In this document: positions 6,700-12,572 of the stretch, one piece after another
How the letters are laid out: each line of letters begins with the position of its first letter
How positions within the stretch are numbered: the stretch's first letter is position 1
DNA from: Actinomycetes bacterium
GTDB taxonomy: Bacteria; Actinomycetota; Acidimicrobiia; Acidimicrobiales; Bog-793
Length of the DNA stretch: 14,555 bases
NCBI GenBank assembly: GCA_021823365.1
Contig: JAKAOD010000020.1
Span: 1 to 14,555 of the forward strand
Direction of reading: 5' to 3'
Translations under genes and position numbers: made by a program
Notes under the pieces: generated by a model
Seen by the model: only the letters and a program-made list of their open reading frames with translations
The model's database searches: none
What the model was told of the DNA's origin: nothing

Positions 6700-6930
6700 C
6701 CGACAGCCAGGTTCGAGACCATCCCGTCGGCGACCGCCACCCCGTCGGGCCCGGACCGCTCTTCTCGGGGAAGCTCACCCGGTGCTCCCATGCTCAATCG
6801 CCCGGCGACCTGCCCGGATCAGCCGGTACGTGGAAGGCCACCCTCATGCGACGGTGACCCCGGACGACCTCGGGGGCCGGCCGTGGGTGTTCGACCACAG
6901 TTTCCACCCGATCTCGAACCTGGCTGTCGG
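6700..6930. mobile_element. MITE-like element bounded by 19-bp terminal inverted repeats (candidate)
   Basis: CCGACAGCCAGGTTCGAGA at 6700-6718 is repeated as its perfect reverse complement at 6912-6930, enclosing 193 bp without a convincing ORF. The layout (perfect terminal repeats, short non-coding interior, intergenic position) fits a miniature inverted-repeat element or the fused ends of a deleted insertion sequence. No target-site duplication is visible in the flanks. I do not recognise the repeat as belonging to a named IS family. Confidence 0.4.
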
Positions 6931-6991
6931 CGGTGCGTCCTCTCCGCCGCCAACCGCTGGCACCGGAGCAGTCGCACCTCGGCGTCACGAG

Positions 6992-7411
6992 CTACCCGGC
7001 CGGCTCGGCGGCGAGCAGCTCGAAGAGCAGCCCGCGCACCCGGCGGTCGATCTCGTCCACGATCGGTCGCACGGACTCGACGTCCTTGCCGGCGGGATCC
7101 TCGAGCTCCCAGTCGAGGTAGCGCCTGCCGGGATAGTACGGGCAGGTGTCGCCGCATCCCATCGTGACAACGACGTCAGCCGTGACGGCCACGGCGTCGG
7201 TGAGCGCCTTCGGGGACTCGGCGGAGGGGTCGAGCCCGCGCTCGCGCAGCACGGCGACCACGGACGGGTTGAGCTCGGCCGCCGGCTCGGAGCCGGCGGA
7301 GCGCACCTCGACGCGACCGGCGGCGTGGTGCTCGAGCAGCACCTTGGCCGCGAGGCTGCGTCCGGCGTTGTGGATGCAGAGAAAGAGGACGACCGGCCGT
7401 CGTGGCATCAC
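6992..7411 (-). CDS. arsC: Arsenate reductase, low-molecular-weight phosphatase type
   Basis: A 139-residue protein of normal family length that reduces arsenate to arsenite in the cytosol. The P-loop CIHNAGRS carries the nucleophile Cys12 and Arg18 in the CxxNxxRS arrangement of ArsC proteins. MGCGDTCP holds Cys86 and Cys90, the likely resolving cysteines, and DWELEDPAG provides the conserved DP motif with Asp105 as general acid. Whether electrons come from thioredoxin or mycothiol/mycoredoxin cannot be decided from sequence. The start is either GTG at 7411 or the adjacent ATG at 7408; neither has a strong Shine-Dalgarno. It lies 63 bp downstream of the ArsI-like ORF on the same strand, which argues for a two-gene arsenic unit. 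No arsenite exporter gene is seen in the window. Confidence 0.92.
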   Translation of the reverse strand: MMPRRPVVLFLCIHNAGRSLAAKVLLEHHAAGRVEVRSAGSEPAAELNPSVVAVLRERGLDPSAESPKALTDAVAVTADVVVTMGCGDTCPYYPGRRYLDWELEDPAGKDVESVRPIVDEIDRRVRGLLFELLAAEPAG

Positions 7412-7474
7412 GGCTGCCCGACGGTCGCCGCAGACAGCTCGGGCTGGTGCATCGTGGCCCTTCTCACGCCTCGC

Positions 7475-7684
7475 TCACGCGCCAGCTCCGGCTCCGACCG
7501 GGGCGCAGCCGTGGCCCGAAGCGCACGCCGTCTCCGGCGCGTCGGCGAGCATGGTGTAGACCTCCCACGGCACGCCGTCGGGGTCGTCGACCCACACCTT
7601 GTCCTGGAGCGCGTAGCAGCAGGTGGTCTGCTCCTCGACGGAGGTCGGCAGGCCCTCGGCCAGGGCGAGCTGGACACGGGACAT
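7475..7684 (-). CDS. Miniature ArsI/CadI-like protein with internal deletion
   Basis: A 69-residue ORF starting with ATG at 7684 behind a strong GGAGAGGGGG. Residues 1-8 (MSRVQLAL) are the standard N-terminus of ArsI/CadI proteins of the VOC/glyoxalase superfamily. They run straight into AEGLPTSVEEQTTCCYALQD and then KVWVDDPDGVPWEVYTMLAD, the family's C-terminal third. About 70-75 central residues, including the metal-ligand histidine of ArsI, are missing without breaking the frame. Gln5, Glu41 (WEVY) and the arsenite-binding Cys22-Cys23 pair remain, and Cys54 and Cys60 sit in the tail. Full-length ArsI is a C-As lyase that demethylates organoarsenicals; catalysis is unlikely here. It could be an arsenite-binding mini-protein or a young pseudogene. 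It precedes arsC, and both would share the regulated promoter at 7725-7753. Confidence 0.75.
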   Translation of the reverse strand: MSRVQLALAEGLPTSVEEQTTCCYALQDKVWVDDPDGVPWEVYTMLADAPETACASGHGCAPVGAGAGA

Positions 7685-7708
7685 CCGGGGCCCCCTCTCC
7701 GATAGATC

Positions 7709-7724
7709 CACAGCGATCGATGTG
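7709..7724. promoter_or_regulatory. Operator-like palindrome in the ArsI/arsC leader
   Basis: CACAGCGATCGATGTG is a 16-bp palindrome with a single mismatched pair, centred on CGATCG. It lies between the predicted transcription start and the Shine-Dalgarno of the ArsI-like gene, a usual place for an ArsR/SmtB-type repressor site. The regulator is not in this window. Confidence 0.45.
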
Positions 7725-7753
7725 AGTGTCGCATGCGCATCGACAACTGTCAA
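7725..7753 (-). promoter_or_regulatory. Promoter of the ArsI-like/arsC unit with overlapping inverted repeat
   Basis: On the minus strand a perfect TTGACA (7753-7748) is followed after 17 bp by GACACT (7730-7725), matching three of six -10 bases. The spacer holds TGTCGCATGCGCATCGACA (7727-7745), an imperfect inverted repeat around the perfect palindrome ATGCGCAT. GACAACTGTC (7742-7751) overlaps the -35. Dense palindromes over a promoter suggest repressor control. Confidence 0.5.
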
Positions 7754-7814
7754 TGTGGCAACGAGTACCGCCGGTCGAGGACCGCATGGCGGGCAAGGTC
7801 GTGGCGCGCGGACA

Positions 7815-7827
7815 CCGCCTGAGGCGG
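7815..7827. other. Short hairpin between the arsenic promoter and serA
   Basis: CCGCC-TGA-GGCGG is a perfect 5-bp stem with a 3-base loop. It lies between two divergent genes, so it is unlikely to be a gene-end terminator. Function unknown. Confidence 0.2.
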
Positions 7828-7867
7828 CATCGTCGCGGCCGCCGGCAAGGCAGCGGCGGCGCCGAAG

Positions 7868-7873
7868 TACCAT
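7868..7873 (+). promoter_or_regulatory. Possible -10 box for serA
   Basis: TACCAT fits the actinobacterial TANNNT -10 pattern and would start transcription about 25 bases before the serA ATG, leaving room for the Shine-Dalgarno at 7896. No -35 is recognisable. Confidence 0.3.
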
Positions 7874-7904
7874 CGCCTCCGGAGCGACGATCCCTGGAGC
7901 GAGG

Positions 7905-9188
7905 ATGACGACCCCCCACGACGAGCGGAGCAGGAGCCAGGCTGCGAAGCCAGTAGCGGGGGAGCCGCCGAAGGCGCCGCGGGTGCTCCTCCTCGAGAGC
8001 ATCCATCCCGACGCCGAGACCATCCTCTCGGACGCCGGCTTCGTCCTCGAGACGCTGCCCGGCGCCCTCGACGAGGACCACCTCGTCGAGCGGGTCGCCG
8101 ACTTCGACCTGCTGGGGATCCGGTCGCGCACCCATGTCACCGAGCGCGTCCTCGACGCGGCGCCGGACCTGCTGGCGCTCGGCGTGTTCGGCATCGGGAC
8201 CAACCAGGTCGACCTGGCGGCGGCGACCCGCCGGGGCATCGCCGTGTTCAACGCGCCCTTCTCGAACACCCGTAGCGTCGTCGAGCTCGTCGTCGCCGAG
8301 ATGATCGCCCTGACGCGGCGCCTCACGGACAAGAGCGGCGCGATGCACGCCGGGGTCTGGGACAAGTCGGCGGCGGGGAGCCACGAGATCCGCGGCCGGC
8401 GCCTCGGGATCGTCGGTTACGGGAACATCGGGAGCCAGCTCTCGGTCGTCGCCGAGAGTCTCGGGATGAGCGTCTTCTTCTACGACACCGCCGACAAGCT
8501 CGCGCTCGGCAACGCACGTCCTTGCGGGACGCTCGACGAGTTGCTCGAGTCGGTGGACATCGTGACGCTGCACGTCGACGGCCGCCCGACCAACCGCGGC
8601 CTGTTCGGCGAGCGGGAGCTCTCGCTCATGCGCCCGGGCAGCATCTTTCTCAACCTGAGCCGGGGCTTCGTGGTCGATCACGTCGCGCTCCGCGCGCATC
8701 TCGAGGCCGGACACCTCGCCGGCGCGGCGGTCGACGTCTTCCCCCATGAGCCGACGTCGGCGGGAGAGCCGTTCGTCTCCGAGCTGCAGGGCCTTCCGAA
8801 CGTGATCCTCACGCCGCACGTCGGCGGCTCGACCGAGGAAGCGCAGCAGGACATCGGCAACTTCGTCGCCGGCAAGCTGAGCCGCTACGTCCTCGACGGC
8901 GCGACGGCGATGAGCGTCAACCTGCCGCCGCTCGACCTCCAGGAGCCGACGGGGCGCTGGCGCTTGCTCTACATCCACCGCAACGTGCCAGGGGTGCTGG
9001 CCGACGTCAACGCGCTCGTGGCGGGGCTCGGCCTGAACGTGGAGGGCGAGCTTCTCGGGACTCGGGGCGAGGTCGGCTACGTGATGACCGACATAACCTC
9101 GGATCCTCCGGCCGAGCTCGTCAAGGCGCTCGAGGCGCTCGAAGCGACGATCCGGCTGCGAGTGGTCCCGATCACCGGAGCCGGCTGA
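7905..9188 (+). CDS. serA: D-3-phosphoglycerate dehydrogenase, E. coli type with ACT domain
   Basis: A 427-residue NAD-dependent cytosolic enzyme catalysing the first step of serine synthesis, oxidation of 3-phosphoglycerate to 3-phosphohydroxypyruvate. The ATG follows GGAGCGAGG, with GGAG 5 bases upstream. After a 25-residue hydrophilic N-terminal tail the sequence follows E. coli SerA closely: VLLLESIHPDAE, GIRSRTHVTE, FGIGTNQVDLAAATRRGIAV, and FNAPFSNTRSVVELV. The NAD-binding GYGNIG is at 171-176. Catalytic Arg253, Glu282 and His305 keep the same spacing as E. coli Arg240/Glu269/His292. A C-terminal ACT domain (about 352-427, starting RLLYIHRNVPGVLADVNALV) is where serine feedback inhibition occurs in this form. 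Many actinobacteria instead carry the longer form with an added intervening domain, so the short form is notable. Confidence 0.95.
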   Translation: MTTPHDERSRSQAAKPVAGEPPKAPRVLLLESIHPDAETILSDAGFVLETLPGALDEDHLVERVADFDLLGIRSRTHVTERVLDAAPDLLALGVFGIGTNQVDLAAATRRGIAVFNAPFSNTRSVVELVVAEMIALTRRLTDKSGAMHAGVWDKSAAGSHEIRGRRLGIVGYGNIGSQLSVVAESLGMSVFFYDTADKLALGNARPCGTLDELLESVDIVTLHVDGRPTNRGLFGERELSLMRPGSIFLNLSRGFVVDHVALRAHLEAGHLAGAAVDVFPHEPTSAGEPFVSELQGLPNVILTPHVGGSTEEAQQDIGNFVAGKLSRYVLDGATAMSVNLPPLDLQEPTGRWRLLYIHRNVPGVLADVNALVAGLGLNVEGELLGTRGEVGYVMTDITSDPPAELVKALEALEATIRLRVVPITGAG

Positions 9189-9387
9189 GCGGCGCGACCA
9201 CGGGGGCCGGCCTCTCAGGCGGCTCGGCCTTCCGCGGGCTGGGCCCGGGCGAGCACCCGGGGATGGACGCCTTCCAATCGGCACTCGCGCGCTACGAGCG
9301 AGGCACGAAGCCTTCCGAGGCCGCGCTTGCCGGATGGACCGGCGCCGACCTCCTCTCCGGCCGGTGGGCCATGTTCGCTCTGCGAGC

Positions 9388-9915
9388 TCAGTCTGCGCCT
9401 GCAACCTGTGCAACAGGTGCAGCAGAGGCCATCCTCTTCGTTCCGGAGGCGGGAGGGGACGGCCGTTGGACCCGGTCTCGCGCACGGGTCCCGGAGGTTG
9501 CGAGGAGGGCACAGGCAGCGCCGCCGGGGCAGGGCTGAAGGCGGCCGTGGGCGATGGCCAGGCGAACGAGCGCCCCCTCGAGGTCGCGCTCGTCCGCACC
9601 GATCCGCTTCGCGAGCCGCGCGACGGCAGCCAGAGTCGCGGGCACGGGGCCGTCGCCGAGCAGGGCGAGATGCGCGGCCGCTGCTGCCGCCCGCCCGTCG
9701 AGCGGCAGGCGCGCCGCTTCCCAGACGCCGCGGAGCTCCCGGAGAAACAGCCCGACCGTCACCGGGCCCCATCCGGGGAGGTCGTCGAGCGCTGCGACGA
9801 GCTCGGCGGGGTCGCGCGTGCGGTGACCGAGGATGGCGACGTGCCCGCCGTGGCGCTCCTCGAGCGCGCCGGCTCGCCGCGGACCGGGTCGTCGGGCGGT
9901 CCGTGGGCGGCGGGC
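9388..9915 (-). pseudogene. 5'-truncated HhH-GPD DNA glycosylase / endonuclease III-like relic
   Basis: The minus-strand frame from the stop at 9388 up to the stop at 9916-9918 reads LEERHGGHVAILGH, then ELVAALDDLPGWGPVTVGLF, LRELRGVWEAARLPLDGRAA and DERDLEGALVRLAIAHGR. LPGWGPVTVGLFLREL is a helix-hairpin-helix of the HhH-GPD superfamily, which excises damaged bases or nicks DNA. The N-terminal half of such a protein is absent. The only possible start, GTG at 9762, would cut through the hairpin. The C-terminal 40 residues turn into Arg/Pro-rich low-quality sequence, and no iron-sulfur cysteine set is present. The likely explanation is a decayed gene whose front was lost, with the 78-residue gene now upstream in the same frame. 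Confidence 0.5.
9399..9422. other. Hairpin-forming inverted repeat
   Basis: ACCTGT-GCA-ACAGGT (9404-9418) is a perfect 6-bp stem. It extends outward to CTGC/GCAG with one bulged A, giving a 10-bp stem. It lies 215 bp past serA, at the end of the glycosylase relic. No T-run follows on either strand. Confidence 0.35.
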
Positions 9916-10152
9916 TCACCAGCTCGGCGCGCTCGAGCTCCACTGCGCCGGGTCCCCGCGCAGAAGGGCACGAGCGACCTCGGGCGTGATGAAGTCGCAC
10001 GAGCCGAGGTGGCGCGCCGACCGGACGCAGACACGACCCGTCGCCAGGTGCGTCATCCCGCACAGGCCCGCCGCGGCGAGCTCGCCGTCGACCGACACGT
10101 TGTGCACGTCCATCCGCTCGGGCGAGGAGATGACCCCGACGACACCGCACAT
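9916..10152 (-). CDS. Small Cys/His-containing conserved-type protein
   Basis: A 78-residue protein with ATG at 10152 and AAGGGGG about 8 bases upstream; an inner ATG at 10113 lacks a ribosome binding site. The core CGMTHLATGRVCVRSARHLG followed by SCDFI has a C-x3-H, C, H, C pattern that looks like a small metal-binding module and recalls short actinobacterial proteins of unknown function. The N-terminus MCGVVGVIS mimics a class II glutamine amidotransferase start, but no amidotransferase domain follows. Its neighbours on both sides are gene relics on the same strand, so it could itself be a survivor of a decayed operon. The function is not known. Confidence 0.5.
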   Translation of the reverse strand: MCGVVGVISSPERMDVHNVSVDGELAAAGLCGMTHLATGRVCVRSARHLGSCDFITPEVARALLRGDPAQWSSSAPSW

Positions 10153-10244
10153 TGCGATCGCCCCCTTGGCCGCCCTCGGACGCGGCAGAACGAGCCTCGA
10201 ACCTCTTCGATCATGCACCTGCGACGCCGGCGACGAAAGGGGCG

Positions 10245-10467
10245 AAGGTCCCGAGCGTGCCAGAGCTCGGCGTCGGTCGCGTCGGGGTTCCCGAGGCGCA
10301 GGTTGCTCGCGACGGTTCCGCTGAAGAGGGAGGAGCGCCGTCTTGGTGAGGTCGAGGTTCGCCAAGTCGAAGCGCTCCGCGGCGACGGCCCCGACCATGA
10401 GGGTGACGACGAGAGCGACCCGCCAGCGGCACGGGCGCAGGTAGTCGCGAAGCAGGCGCGTCAGCAC
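10245..10467 (-). pseudogene. Relic of an ABC exporter (fused membrane and ATPase fragments, frameshifted)
   Basis: Two pieces of one protein family lie side by side. In one frame, from GTG 10467, VLTRLLRDYLRPCRWRVALV and then VTLMVGAVA resemble the start of the transmembrane domain of exporter-type ABC proteins (LLRxYLRPYR followed by a hydrophobic helix). About 20 bp later a different frame reads SSLFSGTVASNLRLGNPDAT followed by DAELWHA. This is the ABC ATPase segment after the Q-loop, normally preceded by VPQRP. The roughly 400 residues between them, including Walker A, are gone, and the ATPase fragment stops before the signature motif. This is a clear internal deletion plus frameshift. 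Confidence 0.6.
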
Positions 10468-10654
10468 CCGCGACCGCCGTCCCGGCGGCCCGATGGACGC
10501 CTCGCCGGACGTGGCATCTCCGACCTCCGCCCGGGGGCCATCCTCGGAGGCGCCTGCGCAGGTCGGCAGGGCTGTTCGTCCCTGCCCACGCTGCCCTGAC
10601 GCAAGAAGAGCGGTCTCTGCGACCGTTCCGAGGGCGCTGCGGCTCCCCCCACGA

Positions 10655-10678
10655 GCGCGAGCGGTGTCCCGCTCGCGC
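10655..10678. other. Strong 10-bp hairpin
   Basis: GCGCGAGCGG (10655-10664) pairs perfectly with CCGCTCGCGC (10669-10678) around the loop TGTC. No T-run follows on either strand. It may be a Rho-influenced terminator or a protein site between the relic region and the next gene. Confidence 0.4.
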
Positions 10679-10781
10679 GCGCTTGTGCCACAAAGCGTTC
10701 CGTAGACTCGGACGACACACACGTGCTCAACCGCGGGCTCTCGCCCGTTCGGGCACGGGCCGCGGCAGGACGCCCGGAAAG

Positions 10782-10812
10782 TTGTCCGAGGGTGGTAACG
10801 GGACCGTAATAT
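10782..10812 (+). promoter_or_regulatory. Possible promoter of the mannosyltransferase gene
   Basis: TTGTCC (10782-10787) and TAATAT (10807-10812) are separated by 19 bp, slightly long. TAATAT is unusually AT-rich for this locus. The predicted start near 10819 would give a 22-base leader containing GGGG just before the ATG at 10841. Confidence 0.4.
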
Positions 10813-10840
10813 CTCTGTACGTGGGGTGGCTGGGGTCGGC

Positions 10841-12094
10841 ATGAGCCTCTCGGGACGGGTCAGTCCACCGGCGACGGTCGAGCGGCCTGCCGCCCGCGCC
10901 GAGCTCCGGTCGGTCGCGAGCGGCTCGCTCGTGGGCGCGCCCGTCGCATCGGGTCGGGAAGTGCTCTCCGAAGCCGCCTCGTGGCTGCGCTCCGCCGGCT
11001 GGCCCGTCGCCGTCTACACGCTCTCGCGCGTCGTGCTGCTCGCCATCGCCGGCGTCGTCTCGGCCGCGGGCCACAAGACGCTGGTCGACGAGATGTCCCG
11101 CTTCGACGGCCAGTGGTACCTGAGGCTCGCCGCGCACGGCTACCCGAACGCCGTCGTGCACCACCAGTCGACGCTCGGCTTCTTCCCGCTCTACCCTCTG
11201 CTGATCCGAGCCGTCTCCTGGTTCGGGTCGATCTCCCTCGCCGCGGGTGCCCTTCTCATCTCGTTCGCCGGCGGCCTCGCCTCGGTCGTCCTCGTCCATC
11301 GCCTCGCGACGCAGTGGTGGGGCGAGAGGGCGGGCCGGCGGGCCGCCCTCGTCTTCGCTATCTTCCCGGGCTCGATCGTCTTCTCGATGGCGTACTCCGA
11401 AGGGGTCGCGATCCCGCTCGTGCTCGGCTGCCTGCTCGCCCTGTCCTCCGAGCGCTGGCTCGTCGCCGGGCTGCTGGCCGGTGTCGCGACGGCCGTCGAG
11501 CCGGTCGCCATGGTCCTCATCCCCGTCGCCGTGCTGGCGTCGGCCCGCAAGCTGCACGCAGCCGGCTGGGGGGACCGCTCGGCACGAAAGAGCCTTCTCG
11601 CGCCGTTGCTCGCCCCGGTCGGCGTCGGGGCGTTCGGCGTCTTTCTCTGGGCGTGGACGGGAACGCCCTTCGCCGCCTACATCGCCCAGCACTACGGCTG
11701 GTACCAGCAGAGCCAGCCACTCGCGCTGCTGCGGGTGCCGATCGTCAAGCACGTGCTCGAGGATCCCCATGCCATCCTGCGGTACCTGGCCACCTGGAAC
11801 CTCTGGAACGGCATTCTTGGCGCGGTGTTCCTCGTCATCTCGCTCGTCGCGCTCTTCCGGGTGCGGCGCGAGCTCTCGCTCGGCGCGCTCGAGTGGACCG
11901 GAGGGATGGCGGCGATCACGCTCTGGTCGGTGACGACCCCGCCGAACGCCCGGATGATCCTCATCGCCGCCCCGGCCGTGCTCGTCTGGGCTCGCCGGCT
12001 CCGCTCAGGCAAGCTTGCGATCTTCGTCGGCGCCGAGCTCGTGCTGTTCGTCCTCGCGAGCGCGCTGACCTTCTCCGGCCACATGCTGCCCTGA
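10841..12094 (+). CDS. PIG-V type membrane mannosyltransferase (GT-C fold)
   Basis: A 417-residue integral membrane protein. The ATG at 10841 is preferred, with GGGG 5 bases upstream; a GTG at 10826 is a weaker alternative. After a cytosolic tail of about 45 residues, the first membrane segment (VAVYTLSRVVLLAIAGVVS) leads to SRFDGQWYLRLAAHGY. Its Asp89 is the catalytic-type acid of the DxxWY loop in PIG-V-like glycosyltransferases. LGFFPLYPLLIR follows, and then FAIFPGSIVFSMAYSEGVA, a strong PIG-V signature. About nine or ten hydrophobic helices are visible. Enzymes of this GT-C family transfer mannose from polyprenyl-phosphate-mannose to lipid or glycan acceptors on the outer face of the membrane. 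The acceptor is unknown. The gene converges with the next one, with a 30-bp gap. Confidence 0.85.
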   Translation: MSLSGRVSPPATVERPAARAELRSVASGSLVGAPVASGREVLSEAASWLRSAGWPVAVYTLSRVVLLAIAGVVSAAGHKTLVDEMSRFDGQWYLRLAAHGYPNAVVHHQSTLGFFPLYPLLIRAVSWFGSISLAAGALLISFAGGLASVVLVHRLATQWWGERAGRRAALVFAIFPGSIVFSMAYSEGVAIPLVLGCLLALSSERWLVAGLLAGVATAVEPVAMVLIPVAVLASARKLHAAGWGDRSARKSLLAPLLAPVGVGAFGVFLWAWTGTPFAAYIAQHYGWYQQSQPLALLRVPIVKHVLEDPHAILRYLATWNLWNGILGAVFLVISLVALFRVRRELSLGALEWTGGMAAITLWSVTTPPNARMILIAAPAVLVWARRLRSGKLAIFVGAELVLFVLASALTFSGHMLP

Positions 12095-12124
12095 CGGTCA
12101 GCGCCCCAGAGCCGCCAGCAGGCG

Positions 12125-12550
12125 CTACGCGGGCCCCGGACGGGTCAGGACGAGCCGCTGCTCGGGGCCGTCCATGCCCCGGTCGTCGCCTTGCTCGACC
12201 TCGTCCGGGACCGGAAGCGCCGCAGATCCGGCGCCGGCGATCGGCAGCGGTCGCCTCGGCCTGCGGCTTCCCGAGCTGCCACCGCGCCCGCGATGCACGA
12301 GGAGCCCGCGCAGCGGGTCCGGCACAGCCTCCAGCGCCGCCACGACGACCGGAAGCGCTCGGAAGCGCTCGAAGGTCGCCTCGTCGTGGAGCTCGATCTC
12401 GAGCACGCTGCCCCAGGGATGGTGGTGCCACTCCCAGTCCGTGGCGCCGAGACCGAGCCCTGCCTGGACGAGGGCGTCCCCTTGGACGTCCGCCCAGGCG
12501 CGGGCGCTTCCCGGCCCGTCGGACACCTCGATCGAGAACCACTCCGCCAC
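12125..12550 (-). CDS. Conserved hypothetical protein of actinobacterial type
   Basis: A 141-residue protein read from GTG at 12550 (VAEWFSIEV). I prefer this start because the homologous-looking sequence begins here and TAAGCT (12563-12558) sits 7 bases upstream, the arrangement of a leaderless transcript; no Shine-Dalgarno is present. Residues 1-90 form a compact alpha/beta domain with GATDWEWHHHPWGSVLEIEL and ATFERFRALPVVVAALEAVP. The tail LLVHRGRGGSSGSRRPRRPL followed by PIAGAGSAALP is basic, glycine-rich and apparently disordered, a combination I associate with a family of small actinobacterial proteins of unknown function. The WEWHHHPWG segment has clustered histidines that could bind metal, which is inference. 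It lies 22 bp downstream of the efflux transporter stop on the same strand, so it may also be read from that operon. Confidence 0.75.
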   Translation of the reverse strand: MAEWFSIEVSDGPGSARAWADVQGDALVQAGLGLGATDWEWHHHPWGSVLEIELHDEATFERFRALPVVVAALEAVPDPLRGLLVHRGRGGSSGSRRPRRPLPIAGAGSAALPVPDEVEQGDDRGMDGPEQRLVLTRPGPA

Positions 12551-12557
12551 GAGGCGG

Positions 12558-12563
12558 AGCTTA
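12558..12563 (-). promoter_or_regulatory. TANNNT -10 box for a leaderless transcript
   Basis: TAAGCT on the minus strand is separated by 7 bases from the GTG at 12550 of the conserved hypothetical gene. No Shine-Dalgarno intervenes. It overlaps the gap just after the transporter stop, so the downstream gene could have its own promoter in addition to read-through. Confidence 0.4.
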
Positions 12564-12572
12564 TGTCCGTGC

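Larger units (their letters stand above)
6554..6991. other. Gene-free stretch between nrdJ and arsC
   Basis: These 438 bp carry no ORF with coding character. Visible structures are a hairpin with a T-rich tail on the minus strand (6585-6622) and a 231-bp segment bounded by 19-bp inverted repeats (6700-6930). The open frames crossing it are rich in Arg, Pro and Gly and look like chance frames. Confidence 0.6.
10468..10840. other. Gene-free stretch upstream of the mannosyltransferase
   Basis: No ORF here has coding character; frames on both strands are Arg/Pro-rich. It contains a strong hairpin (10655-10678) and, at its right end, a candidate promoter for the mannosyltransferase. With 9189-10467 it forms a 1.65-kb region of mostly decayed sequence. 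Confidence 0.5.

Noticed and set aside
6704..6722. GGTTCGAGACC, resembling a tRNA T-arm, present in both arms of the inverted repeat
   Set aside because: The flanking bases do not form a 5-bp T-stem, and no anticodon or acceptor stem can be drawn on either strand.
6691..6940. Target-site duplication flanking the 231-bp inverted-repeat element
   Set aside because: The bases just outside the two repeats (CCGTCT on the left, CGGTGC on the right) do not match, so recent transposition is not demonstrated.
9215..10150. 311-codon minus-strand open frame across the relic region
   Set aside because: Composition is almost only Arg, Pro, Ala and Gly. The recognisable HhH-GPD and Cys/His sequences lie in another frame.
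10090..10152. MCGVVGVIS as the start of a class II glutamine amidotransferase (GlmS/PurF type)
   Set aside because: Only the first residues match. The protein is 78 residues long and lacks the rest of the glutaminase domain.
12351..12370. 10-bp tandem repeat GGAAGCGCTC in the conserved hypothetical gene
   Set aside because: It falls in a natural ERFRALP segment of the protein and has only two units, so coincidental codon use is the simplest explanation.
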